Positions 1 to 9,400 of a stretch of DNA of 64,000 bases are shown here, piece by piece. The position numbers and the translations under genes were made by a program. Each line of letters starts with the position of its first letter. The first letter of the stretch is position 1. The DNA is taken from NCBI GenBank assembly GCA_003170275.1, contig PNAM01000114.1, forward strand, positions 30,286 to 94,285, written 5' to 3'. The notes beneath the pieces were generated by a model. It did no database searches. It saw nothing but the letters and a program-made list of their open reading frames with translations, and was not told the DNA's origin. Origin of the DNA: Myxococcales bacterium (GTDB taxonomy: Bacteria > Myxococcota_A > Polyangia > Palsa-1104).

Positions 1-597
1 CGCGGCTGGCTCGTGCTCGAACCGAATTACCGCGGCAGCGACAACCTTGGCCTGGCCTATCAGCGCGGCGTGCGCTACGACCCCGAGGCCGGCCCCGGCA
101 AGGACATCATGGCGGCGGTCGACGCCGTGCGCGCGCGCGGCATCGTCGACGAGCACCGCATCGCCGTATCCGGCTGGAGCTACGGCGGGATCATGACGGC
201 CTGGATGATCTCCAAGTATCACCTGTGGCGCGCCGCGGTATCGGGCGCATCGGTCAACGACTGGACGACGGACTACGGGACCGCCGACGACCTGGATGCG
301 GACAAGGCGCTCTTTCACGGCTCGCCGTTCGTCGGCAACAACAAGGCCGAGTACGATCGCGCCTCGGCGCTAAGCTACGTCAAGGACGTGACCACGCCGC
401 TGCTCATCCTCTCCGACGTGGGCGACAATCGCGATCCCTTCGCGACCTCATCGATGTACTTCCGCGCGCTGCGCGACAACGGCAAGGACGTGAGCTTCAT
501 CGCCTGGCCGATCGACGGCCACTTTCCGCGCGACCCCGTGCGCACCGCGGACGTCTACACCACCTGGATCGACTACATCGCCCGACACTTCCGATGA
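1..597 (+). CDS. S9 family prolyl oligopeptidase-type peptidase, C-terminal part
   Basis: The gene enters from the left edge, so only the last 198 residues of the alpha/beta-hydrolase domain are seen. The nucleophile elbow GWSYGG carries the catalytic serine, the acid lies in the stretch DVGDNRDPF, and the catalytic histidine is in DGHFPRDP near the C-terminus. These match the Ser-Asp-His order of the S9 family (dipeptidyl/acylaminoacyl peptidases). The typical beta-propeller N-terminus would lie outside the window. An in-frame GTG at base 13 is internal and not a real start. Exact substrate class cannot be told. A 29-base gap separates it from the next gene on the same strand. Confidence 0.88.
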   Translation, partial: RGWLVLEPNYRGSDNLGLAYQRGVRYDPEAGPGKDIMAAVDAVRARGIVDEHRIAVSGWSYGGIMTAWMISKYHLWRAAVSGASVNDWTTDYGTADDLDADKALFHGSPFVGNNKAEYDRASALSYVKDVTTPLLILSDVGDNRDPFATSSMYFRALRDNGKDVSFIAWPIDGHFPRDPVRTADVYTTWIDYIARHFR

Positions 598-626
598 GCT
601 CCGCGAACCGTTTCGGCGGCTGAGCG

Positions 627-1394
627 ATGTGCACGGTGCTGTTGCTACTGCGTCCGGACGGCGCGTGGCCGCTGATCCTCGGCGCGAACCGCGACGAGCG
701 GCTCGACCGTGTCTTCGACCCGCCGGGCCGGTATTGGGACGAAGCTCCGGGGATCGTTGCGGGTCGCGACGCGCTCGGCGGCGGGAGTTGGTTCGGGGTA
801 AACGATGACGGCGTCGTGGCGACGATCGTGAACGGACCCTACCGGCTGGGGCCGCTCCACGGCAAGGCGACGCGGGGCGAGTTGGTCGTGCGCGCGTTGG
901 GCGCGCGCGACGCGCGCAGCGCGGCCGCGGCGCTCGGTACGCTCCCGCCCGAACGCTATCGCGGCTTCACGCTGCTCGTCGCCGATCGCGGCGAAGCGTT
1001 CGCGTTGAGCAGCGACGAGCGCCGCATCCGGGTCGATGCGCTCGCACCGGGCCACCACATCATCACGCCCGAGGGTTGCGACGTCCCGACCGCCCCCCGG
1101 TACGCCGCCCACTTCGCCGCGTTTTGCGCCGCGACGCCGCCCGATCCGGCGGCGGGCGCGTGGGCGAGCTGGACCGAGATTCTGCGGCACGACGACGACG
1201 CCGACCCGCACCGCGCCATGACCATCGCGCCCGCCGGCGATTTCGGGACTGTCTGCAGCGCGCTGCTCGCGGTGCCGCGCGAGCCCGCGCGACCGCCGGT
1301 GCTGCTGTTCGCCGGCGGTCCGCCGACCCGCACGCCGTACGCGGTGCTCGCGGCGCCGTGGGATCGCGGCGCCCCCGTCGAAGGCTCGGCCTGA
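627..1394 (+). CDS. NRDE family protein (TANGO2-like)
   Basis: A 255-residue protein that begins MCTVLLLLRPDG and carries the family signature NRDE in ANRDERLDR at about residues 21-29. The conserved Cys2 at the mature N-terminus is present, as in Ntn-hydrolase-like members of this family. The C-terminal YAVLAAPWDRG lacks any membrane segment. The family (TANGO2/NRDE) is linked in eukaryotes to haem and lipid handling, but the bacterial role is not established. Its stop overlaps the start of pgk by one base (TGATG), so it probably heads or joins the glycolytic operon. Confidence 0.85.
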   Translation: MCTVLLLLRPDGAWPLILGANRDERLDRVFDPPGRYWDEAPGIVAGRDALGGGSWFGVNDDGVVATIVNGPYRLGPLHGKATRGELVVRALGARDARSAAAALGTLPPERYRGFTLLVADRGEAFALSSDERRIRVDALAPGHHIITPEGCDVPTAPRYAAHFAAFCAATPPDPAAGAWASWTEILRHDDDADPHRAMTIAPAGDFGTVCSALLAVPREPARPPVLLFAGGPPTRTPYAVLAAPWDRGAPVEGSA

Positions 1395-2575
1395 TGCGCT
1401 TTAAGACGCTGCGGGAGGCCGAGGTGCGCGGCCGGCGCGTGCTCTTGCGCGAGGACCTCAACGTGCCGATGAAGGCCGGCGCGATCGCCGACGAGACCCG
1501 CATCACCGCCGCGTTGCCGACGCTACGGTGGCTGCACGAGCAGGGCGCAAAGACGGTGATCCTGTCCCACTTGGGCCGCCCCGACGGCGGGCCCGATCCG
1601 GCGTACTCGCTGCGCCCGATCGCCGCGCGGCTCGCCGAGCTGCTCGCAACGCCGGTCCGTTTCGTCGAGGATTGCGTGGGCGACGCAGCGGTCGCCGCGT
1701 CGCGCAGCCTCCCCGACGGCGGTTTTGCCGTGTTCGAGAACGTGCGCTTCCATGCCGAGGAAGAGGCCAACGATCCCGGCTTCTCCCGCGAACTGGCGCG
1801 CTCGGGAGACCTCTACGTCAACGACGCGTTCGGCACGGCCCACCGCGCGCACGCGTCGACGGCCGGCGTGGCCGCCGTGCTCCCGGCATACGCGGGGTTC
1901 TTGATGGAAGCCGAGCTGGCGGCACTCGCGCGCCTCGTCGACGCGCCGGCGCGTCCGTTCGTATGCGCGATCGGCGGTGCCAAAGTCGTCGACAAGGTCG
2001 GCGTGTTCGAGCACCTCGTAGCGAAAGTCGATGCGTTCGTGATCGGCGGCGGGATGGCCAATACATTTCTCGCCGCGCAAGGCATCGAGGTCGGCGCGTC
2101 GCTGCGCGATCCCGACCTCACCCCGGCGCAACGGATCATCGCGATGTCGGTCGCCCAGGGCGTCGCGCTCCACCTTCCCACCGATGCGGTCGTCGCCGAT
2201 GCCTTCGACGCCGACGACACGGCGCGCACGGTCGCGCTGGACGCCGTCGGCGCGGCGATGATCCTCGACATCGGCCCGCAGACCGCCCGGGCGTATGCGG
2301 AGGTACTGCGCGGCGCCAAGACGATCGTCTTCAACGGCCCGATGGGCGTCTACGAGAAGGCGCCCTACCGCGAGGGGACGCGCGTGGTGGGAGCGGCGAT
2401 CGCCGAGGCGACCCGCCGCGGTGCGTTCAGCGTGGTCGGGGGCGGCGATGCCGCCGCCGCAGCGCACCTGTTGGGTTTCGCCGATGCGATGACGCACGTC
2501 TCGACCGGCGGCGGCGCCACGCTGGAGTTCCTCGAAGGCAAGACCCTCCCCGGTATCGCGGCACTGGAACGGTGA
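1394..2575 (+). CDS. pgk: Phosphoglycerate kinase
   Basis: A 393-residue cytosolic glycolytic enzyme that transfers the acyl phosphate of 1,3-bisphosphoglycerate to ADP. The N-terminal substrate motif VLLREDLNVPMK and the basic SHLGRPDG stretch bind the substrate. IGGAKVVDKVGVFEHL, FVIGGGMANTFL and FNGPMGVYE form the nucleotide lobe, and the C-terminal GGGDAAAA with STGGGATLEFLEG closes it. Length fits the family. The ATG at the TGATG overlap with the NRDE gene gives the standard N-terminus; a longer upstream reading frame is only shadow. It overlaps tpiA by four bases, so the two are translationally coupled. Confidence 0.97.
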   Translation: MRFKTLREAEVRGRRVLLREDLNVPMKAGAIADETRITAALPTLRWLHEQGAKTVILSHLGRPDGGPDPAYSLRPIAARLAELLATPVRFVEDCVGDAAVAASRSLPDGGFAVFENVRFHAEEEANDPGFSRELARSGDLYVNDAFGTAHRAHASTAGVAAVLPAYAGFLMEAELAALARLVDAPARPFVCAIGGAKVVDKVGVFEHLVAKVDAFVIGGGMANTFLAAQGIEVGASLRDPDLTPAQRIIAMSVAQGVALHLPTDAVVADAFDADDTARTVALDAVGAAMILDIGPQTARAYAEVLRGAKTIVFNGPMGVYEKAPYREGTRVVGAAIAEATRRGAFSVVGGGDAAAAAHLLGFADAMTHVSTGGGATLEFLEGKTLPGIAALER

Positions 2576-3342
2576 CCTCGTTGCAAGCCCCACGCAAACC
2601 GCTTATCGCGGGCAACTGGAAGATGCACAAGACGATCGCGCAGACGCGCGCCTTTATCGAGCAGCTGCGCGCGCTCGACCTCCCGCTGGGCGAGGTGGAT
2701 GCGGTGATCTGTCCGCCCTTCACCGCGCTGTGTGCGGCGGGCGAGCTGCTCGCGGGGTCGGGGATCGGTCTCGGAGCGCAAAACGTGTGCTGGGCCGAGG
2801 AAGGCGCGTTCACCGGCGAGATCGCGCCGCCGATGCTCGTCGAGTGCGGCGTGACGTGGGTCGTCATCGGGCACTCCGAGCGGCGGCATCTCTTCGGTGA
2901 GCTCGACTATCGCGTCAACGAGAAGGCGCGCGCGGCACTCGCATACGGCATCACGCCGATCGTCGCCGTCGGCGAGACCGCGCAGGAACACGCGGCCGGA
3001 GGTGCGCGCGATAAAGTCGTCGCGCAAGTGCGCGCCGCCTTCGAGGGCATGCCGCGCGACGACGTCGCGCGCTGCGTCGTGGCCTACGAGCCGATCTGGG
3101 CGATCGGGACCGGGATCGCCGATACCCCCGAGGAGGCCGACGAGATCATGGGCGAGATCCGCACCGCCGTCCCCGGGCTTGCGCAGGTGCGCGTGCTGTA
3201 CGGCGGGAGCGTCAGGCCCGAGAACGTGGCGGCGTTCGTTGCGCAACCCAACATCGACGGCGGGCTCGTCGGGGGTGCCAGCCTCGAGCCGGCGTCGTTC
3301 GCGGCGCTGCTCGACGGCGCGCGCAAAGGCGTTGCAGCGTGA
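2572..3342 (+). CDS. tpiA: Triosephosphate isomerase
   Basis: A 256-residue TIM-barrel enzyme that interconverts dihydroxyacetone phosphate and glyceraldehyde 3-phosphate. Catalytic residues are all visible: Asn15 and Lys17 in GNWKMHK, His101 in IGHSERR and Glu173 in AYEPIWAIGTG. The phosphate-binding YGGSV follows. The GTG start lies inside the pgk stop (GTGA), and a TTG three codons later is a possible alternative. It overlaps gpmI at its 3' end in the same way. The gap (glyceraldehyde 3-phosphate dehydrogenase) gene that often precedes pgk is not in this cluster. Confidence 0.96.
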   Translation: MTSLQAPRKPLIAGNWKMHKTIAQTRAFIEQLRALDLPLGEVDAVICPPFTALCAAGELLAGSGIGLGAQNVCWAEEGAFTGEIAPPMLVECGVTWVVIGHSERRHLFGELDYRVNEKARAALAYGITPIVAVGETAQEHAAGGARDKVVAQVRAAFEGMPRDDVARCVVAYEPIWAIGTGIADTPEEADEIMGEIRTAVPGLAQVRVLYGGSVRPENVAAFVAQPNIDGGLVGGASLEPASFAALLDGARKGVAA

Positions 3343-4877
3343 AAGGGCGCCCGCCGTTCGTCTTGGCGATCCTCGACGGCTGGGGAACAACGACCACCGT
3401 GCACGGCAACGCGATCCTCGCCGCCGACCTGCCGAACTGGAACCGCATCTTGGCCAGCTATCCGAACACGCTGCTCGAGGCCAGCGGCGAGGCGGTCGGA
3501 CTCCCCGCGGGGGTGATGGGCAACAGCGAGGTCGGCCACATCAACATCGGTAGCGGACGGGTCGTTCCGCAAGGCGTCGTGGTGATCGACGAGGAGATCG
3601 CCGGCGGCAGGTTCGCGGCGAACCCGACGCTGCACGCGTGTCTGGAGCACGTCGGCAAGACGGGCGGGACGCTGCACCTGATGGGTCTGGTCTCGGACGG
3701 GAAGGTCCACAGCTCGCTCGATCACGTCGAAGCGCTCGTCGACGCGGCGTGCGGTGCCGGCGTCAGGCTGGCGATCGATGCGTTCCTGGACGGCCGCGAC
3801 ACCCCGCCCAGCTCCGCGCAAGCATACCTCGAGCGGCTCGAGCGCCGGTTGACCCAGCACGGCCGCGGCGACGCGATCGCGACGCTGAGCGGGCGCTACT
3901 ACGCGATGGATCGCGACAAGCGCTGGGAGCGCACGCGCAAGGCCTACGATGCGCTCGCCGGTGACGAATCGCCGCATCGCTTTGCAACTTGGCGCGAGGC
4001 GCTGGCGGCGGCGTACGCACGCGGCGAGACCGACGAGTTCGTGGTGCCCACGATCGTCGGCGACGCGCGCTCGGTGCGGGACGGCGACGCGTGCATCTTC
4101 TTCAACTACCGCCCGGACCGCGCACGCCAGCTCACCCTGGCGTTCAGCGATCCGGCCTTCGACCACTTCCCGGCGCGCCGCTACGCCGACCTCGTGTTCG
4201 CAACCATGACGCGTTACGAGGAGAACTTTCCCAACCCGGTGCTGTTCGGACCGCGGCCGCAGTACCACGTCTTCGGCGAGATCGTCTCCGACGCGGGGCT
4301 GACGCAGCTGCGGCTCGCGGAAACCGAGAAGTACGCGCACGTGACCTTCTTCTTCAACGGCGGGCGCGAGGAGCCGTTCCCGCGCGAGGAGCGCCGCCTG
4401 GTGCCGTCGCCCAGGGAGGTCGCCACCTACGATCTCAAGCCGTCGATGAGCGCGCGCGACGTGGCCGACGGGGTGGTCTCGGCGATCGAGAAGGAGAGCT
4501 ACGCGTTCGTGCTGGTGAACTTCGCCAACCCGGACATGGTCGGCCACACCGGCGTGCTGCCGGCGGCGATCGAGGCGATCGATACCATCGACGAGTGCCT
4601 GGGCCGCATCGTCAAGAGCGCGCTCGAGCACGACGCCGCGGTGGTGATCACCGCCGACCACGGAAACTGTGAAACCATGATCGACACCGACGGGCAGCCG
4701 CACACCGCCCACACCACCAACCCGGTGCCGTTCCTGATCATCGACGAGCGCGAAAAGGGCCGGCCGCTGAAGACCGATGGCCGGCTGTGCGACGTGGCCC
4801 CGACCGTGCTCGCGCTCATGGGACTGGCCCAACCGTCCGAGATGGAGGGACACTCCCTCCTGGGGAAAAGCTCATGA
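3339..4877 (+). CDS. gpmI: 2,3-bisphosphoglycerate-independent phosphoglycerate mutase
   Basis: A 512-residue alkaline-phosphatase-superfamily enzyme that interconverts 3- and 2-phosphoglycerate through a phosphoserine. Metal-site DGWG is at residues 13-16 and the nucleophile Ser63 is in GNSEVGHINIGSGR. The phosphotransferase insert holds DGRDTPPSSA, and YYAMDRD and YRPDRARQL are conserved substrate contacts. The C-terminal metal ligands are in PDMVGHTG and TADHGNCE. The start is a GTG that overlaps the tpiA stop (GTGA). It is cofactor-independent, so it belongs to the Mn-dependent iPGM type. Confidence 0.96.
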   Translation: MKGRPPFVLAILDGWGTTTTVHGNAILAADLPNWNRILASYPNTLLEASGEAVGLPAGVMGNSEVGHINIGSGRVVPQGVVVIDEEIAGGRFAANPTLHACLEHVGKTGGTLHLMGLVSDGKVHSSLDHVEALVDAACGAGVRLAIDAFLDGRDTPPSSAQAYLERLERRLTQHGRGDAIATLSGRYYAMDRDKRWERTRKAYDALAGDESPHRFATWREALAAAYARGETDEFVVPTIVGDARSVRDGDACIFFNYRPDRARQLTLAFSDPAFDHFPARRYADLVFATMTRYEENFPNPVLFGPRPQYHVFGEIVSDAGLTQLRLAETEKYAHVTFFFNGGREEPFPREERRLVPSPREVATYDLKPSMSARDVADGVVSAIEKESYAFVLVNFANPDMVGHTGVLPAAIEAIDTIDECLGRIVKSALEHDAAVVITADHGNCETMIDTDGQPHTAHTTNPVPFLIIDEREKGRPLKTDGRLCDVAPTVLALMGLAQPSEMEGHSLLGKSS

Positions 4878-5227
4878 CACTCGCAGCCAATGTGGCGGTC
4901 GGATTCATCGCCGTCGAGCACGTGTGGATCCTGGTGCTCGAGATGTTCTTGTGGAACACGCCGTTCGGGCGCAAGACCTTCGGGCTCGAGCCGGCGTTCG
5001 CGAAGGAGACCGCGCCGCTGGCGATGAACCAGGGGCTCTACAACGGGTTCCTCGCGGCCGGGTTGGCGTGGGGCCTGTACCTCGGGGCGTGGCAGGTGAA
5101 GCTGTTCTTCGTCGGCTGCGTGCTGGTCGCCGGGATCTTCGGCGGGCTCACCGCCACGCGTTCGATCCTGGTCATCCAGGCACTCCCCGCCGCAATCGCG
5201 CTCGCGCTGCTGCTCCTCTCTCGATAG
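4874..5227 (+). CDS. DUF1304 family small membrane protein
   Basis: A 117-residue protein with about four hydrophobic helices. It begins MTLAANVAVGFIAVEHVWIL and has the family features LEMFLWNTPFGRKTFGL and MNQGLYNGFLAAGL. DUF1304 proteins are inner-membrane proteins of unknown function. The ATG overlaps the gpmI stop by four bases, which makes it the last gene of the glycolytic operon. There is no evidence for a transport or enzymatic role. Confidence 0.85.
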   Translation: MTLAANVAVGFIAVEHVWILVLEMFLWNTPFGRKTFGLEPAFAKETAPLAMNQGLYNGFLAAGLAWGLYLGAWQVKLFFVGCVLVAGIFGGLTATRSILVIQALPAAIALALLLLSR

Positions 5228-5284
5228 CACGACTTTTTTCTTCCGGCCGCGCAACTTTTCCCTGCCCGCGACCGATACCCTCGC

Positions 5285-5992
5285 ATGTTGGTTGCACAAC
5301 GCCTCTATCTCGCTTTGCTGGCGCTCCTCTATCCCGCCCGCTGCTCGAGCTGCGACGGCCCGTGCGAAGAGGGCGCCGCCTTTTGCGAGCTGTGCGGAAT
5401 CAGCCTCGAGGCGATCGCGGTCGCCTGCCCGCGCTGCGGCTTTCCCTCGGAAAGCGACGGCGCGGCGCGCGCGGGTCCGTGCCTCGCGTGCCTCAAGCGC
5501 GCCCCGCCCTTCCGCACCGCCGAGGCGCCGTTTCTGTTCGGCGGCGCGCTGGCGCGAGCGGTGCGGCGGCTCAAGTGGGGACGCCAGCCCGAGCTCGGCC
5601 GGCCGCTCGGCGCGCTCTTGCCCAAGCGCCTGTTGGAAGCGGCCGACCTGGTGGTGCCCGTGCCGCTGCACCCGCGCCGGTTGCGCGCGCGCGAGTTCAA
5701 CCAATCGGCGCTGCTGGCCATCGAGGTGGCGCGGCGTCGCCGGCCCGTCGACCTGCGCGCGCTCGAGCGAACGCGCGACACGCCGCCGCAGAGCGCGCTC
5801 GGCGTGGCCGAGCGGCGTCGCAACGTCCGCGGCGCGTTCCGTGCGCGGCGCTCGAGCGTCGAGGGTCGCCGCGTGCTGTTGGTCGACGACGTGTTCACCA
5901 CCGGCGCCACCTGCGAGGCGTGCACGCTCGCGCTGCTCGAGGCCGGCGCCGCCGAGGTGGCCGTCTTGACTCTCGCCCGAGCGATGCCATGA
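5285..5992 (+). CDS. comF: ComF family phosphoribosyltransferase-like protein
   Basis: A 235-residue ComF-type protein. The N-terminal half has a zinc-ribbon with paired cysteines (CSSCDGPC and CELCG, later CPRCG and CLACL). The C-terminal half is a type I PRTase fold with LVVPVPLHPRRLRAREFNQ and the PRPP loop VLLVDDVFTTGATC. In naturally competent bacteria ComF proteins are needed for DNA uptake, and some bind nucleotides or act in DNA handling. No competence partner is visible nearby. Only 12 bases separate it from smpB. Confidence 0.93.
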   Translation: MLVAQRLYLALLALLYPARCSSCDGPCEEGAAFCELCGISLEAIAVACPRCGFPSESDGAARAGPCLACLKRAPPFRTAEAPFLFGGALARAVRRLKWGRQPELGRPLGALLPKRLLEAADLVVPVPLHPRRLRAREFNQSALLAIEVARRRRPVDLRALERTRDTPPQSALGVAERRRNVRGAFRARRSSVEGRRVLLVDDVFTTGATCEACTLALLEAGAAEVAVLTLARAMP

Positions 5993-6004
5993 TGCCCGCT
6001 CCGC

Positions 6005-6475
6005 ATGGCCGCCCCCACCGACGAGGACAAGAAGATCTTGTTGCGCAACAAGAAGGCGCGCCACGACTACTTCGTCGAGTCGACCCTTGAGGCCGGCCTG
6101 GTGCTGCAGGGCTCGGAGGTGAAGTCGCTGCGCGAGGCCAGGGGCGTGATCAGCGACGCCTACGCGATGGTGCGCAAGGGCGAGGCCTGGCTGATCAACA
6201 TGCAGATCACCGAGTACCCGTGGGCGAACCGCTGGAACCACGAGCCCAAGCGCGATCGCAAGCTGCTCATGCACCGCCGCGAGATCGACAAGCTCGACGA
6301 GGCGACTGCGCAGCGGGGCTACACCGCGCTGCCGCTCGAGGTGTACCTGAAGGGCGGCAAGCTCAAGGTCCTGATCGGCGTGTGCAAGGGCAAGAAGGAG
6401 CACGACAAGCGGCAGGACCAGAAGAAGAAGGAAGCGACGCGCGACATGGCCGCCGCGATGAAGCGCAGCCGCTAG
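6005..6475 (+). CDS. smpB: SsrA-binding protein SmpB
   Basis: A 156-residue trans-translation factor that escorts tmRNA to stalled ribosomes. Recognisable features are RNKKARHDYFVESTLEAG, the beta-barrel stretch LQGSEVKSLREARG and the basic C-terminal tail KKKEATRDMAAAMKRSR, which reaches into the decoding centre. Length is the usual one. No tmRNA gene was recognised next to it. Its 3' end overlaps by four bases with the end of the convergent STAND-HEAT gene. Confidence 0.96.
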   Translation: MAAPTDEDKKILLRNKKARHDYFVESTLEAGLVLQGSEVKSLREARGVISDAYAMVRKGEAWLINMQITEYPWANRWNHEPKRDRKLLMHRREIDKLDEATAQRGYTALPLEVYLKGGKLKVLIGVCKGKKEHDKRQDQKKKEATRDMAAAMKRSR

Positions 6476-9400
6476 TTTCCGTCGCGGATCAGCCGCAGGA
6501 ACTGCACCATGTCGTCGGCGCGGCCGGCGAACGCGCGACCGATTCGCGCGGTGAGGCGCGCGCCGGGCGTGCCGCCCTGGGCCGCTTCGTCGAGCAGCTT
6601 GCGCGCGTCGCCGCCCTTGACGCCTTCGGCCTGGCGCGCCAGCGCGATCGCCGCGGCGTAGCGCCGATCGGCGTCGGTCTCATCGCGCAGGCGCAGCGCC
6701 AGCTCCGAGGCTGGCAGCGCGGACCACACCAGCCCGAGCCCGGCACCGGCGGCCTCGCGCACGTCGCGCGACGGATCGTGCAGCGCTTTTTCGAGCAGCT
6801 CGACCACCTGCGGATCGCGCGCGGGCGCGTTGGGCGCGCCGAGCGGCGTGAGGCCGCGGACCGCGGCGACCCGCACCCGCTCGCTGGCATCGCCGAGCGC
6901 GCCCTCGAGCACGGCGCGGGCCTGCGCTCCGCCGACCTCGCCGACCGCCTCGAGCGCCGCCGCGCGAACGTCCACATCCGGGCTGCGCGCCGCCTGCGCG
7001 AGTGCTTGTCCCGCCTTGGCGCCGACCAGGCCGCGCACCGCTGCCACGCGCACCGCCGCGTCGACGTCTCCGAGCGCGGCGAGCAGCGCGGCGACGTTCG
7101 CGCCACCCAGCCCGCCGGCGTGCTCGGCCGCCGCGCGGCGCACCCCGGCATCGGGATCGGCGAGCGCCGCCCGCACCGTCATGGCGGCTCCCACCATTCC
7201 GGCGGTGGTGGCGATCTCGATCTTGTCGGGGACCGGCGCGCCGGCGAAGTTTCCGAGGAGGATCTTGTCGAGCTCCGCACCGCCGCCGCCGATCTGCTGC
7301 GCCGCCTTGCGCCCGGCCGCACGCACGCCCGCGTCCTTGTCGCCGACCAGCGCGGCGATCGGGTTGCCGTCGCGCGCGGCGGCGCCGAGCGCACCGAGCG
7401 CAGCGGCGGCTTCGAGGCGGACCGCAGGCTCGGCATCGCCGGCGAACGCCGCGAGCGCCTTGGCGGCGGGCGTGGCGAGCGGGCCCTTGGCGCGGCCGAG
7501 CGCGCCCGCCGCGCGCTTGCGGGTGGCGGGATCGGGATCCTTCGACACCGAGCGCAGCGCGCTGATCGCTTCCTTGCCGCCGTGCATCAGCACGTCGCCG
7601 AGCGCGCCCGCCGCGTCGGCGCGCACATCCGGAACCTTGTCGCGCACCAGCCGGCCGAGCGCGCCCGCGGCCAGGGACGACTTCTGCTCGGCGATCCGCC
7701 CCAGCGCTTCGATAGCCGCCCGTCGCGTCGATGGGCGCGCGCCCTTGACGATGCTCTCCAGCGCCTGCGCGGCCGCGGCCACACCCAGCTTGACCGCCTG
7801 CACGCCGATGGTCTCGACCGCCGCCTTCTCGACGTCGGGGCCGGATCCCTTCGCTTCCTTCACCAGCAGCGGAAGCGCCTCGCGCCCGAGCACCGGCAGC
7901 GCGCGCACCGCCTCCGCATGGACCTCCTGGTTGGCGTCGTACTGCAGGACCTTCAACAACTTCGGCGTGTCGACGGTCTTGGGCAACAGGCCGATCGCAG
8001 CCGCGGCGGCGGCGCGCAGCGGGACCGGCCCCTTCATCGCTTCGGCCACCTTGGCCTGCGCATCCTCGGGCTTGTTGCGGACCAAGAGCGGCATGAGGGC
8101 CGCCAGGAGCTTGGGCGAGCCGGTGATCGCCTCGAGACCGGCGGGCGTCGTGTCGCGGCGGCGCAGCATCTTGATCGCCTCGATGCGCGCGTCCTCGGGC
8201 GCCTTGGCGTTGAGCGCGACCTCGGCGAGCGCGGCAGCCGCCGCGTCAGCCGAAGGACCATTGCCGTCCAGCAGGCGGGACAAGATCGCGCTCGCGTCGC
8301 CGCGCGAAGGGCCGAGCATCGCCAGGCCGAGCTTGGCGGCCGCCGGCGGCGTGCGCGCGACTTGCGCGCCGATCGCCTCGAGCGCGTTTCGGCGGACCAC
8401 CGGATCAGTGGTCTGCGCCAACGCCGAGGCGAGCAGCGGCGCCGACTGCTCGTCCGGAAGCCGCTCCACTTCGTGCAGCGCCAGCGCACGCACCGACGGA
8501 GAATTGTCCTTGAGCCCGGCGGCGAGCAAGTCCACGCCGGCACCCGGCACACGTCGCTCGAGCGCCGCGCCCGCACCGACCGCGCGTCGCCGCACGTCTT
8601 CGGACGGATCGGACTGCGCCTTCTTGAGCAGCGCGATCTCTTCGGGCGCGCCCTTGCCGGCGGCGCCTACCGCACCGACGACCGCCGGCCGGAGCGCGGC
8701 GTCCTCATACGCGATCGTGAGCGGCTTGACGTCGCCGTCGAGGATCAGCGCGACCGCCGCGTGCGGCAGCGGGTCGAGCGCGGCCTCCAGCCGGCGCAGC
8801 CAGTCGTCGCCGGCGCGCGGGCCCGCGCCGCTCGGGACGCCCTCCTTGAGAGCGGCGCGCGTGAAGCCGGAGTCCGCGATCACGGAGCCGAATGCGGGGC
8901 TATGCGGCAACGACGCCATCGCGCCGCCGCCGCGCCCGAGCCGCGCCACCACCGACGCGCCGGGACCCGGCGCCGCGTCGAGGTAGTAGCTGCGCCCGTA
9001 GCTTCCATAGAGGAGCACCAGGCCCGCGATCGGCAGCGACAGGATCAGCGCGGTGACCAGGAGTCCGACCTGCACGCTGCGCTTGACCACCCCCTCTTCG
9101 TCGGCGGCGAGCGTGCCGCCGTAGCGCTTCACCTCGCGGACGTCGCCGATCGACAAGAGGCCGCCGCCCTCGATCTTGCGGCGCAGCAGCAGGCGGGCGG
9201 CGACGCCGCGGCCGCGCGCTTCGCCGGTGTAAGCGCGGGCGAGCTGGCGCGACCACTCGGAGGCGAGCGTGTAGCCGTCGCCTTCGCGGCGCACCAGGTG
9301 CTCCTGACCGAGCAGCGCGGCCAGCTTGTCGGCGCTTCCCTCGTCGACGCCGGCGGCGCGCGCCAGCTGATCGCGCGAGGCCACGCCGCGCGAGTCGAGC

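Noticed and set aside
6480..9000. Repeated GC-rich DNA in the STAND-HEAT gene as a separate repeat element
   Set aside because: The repetition follows protein HEAT units.
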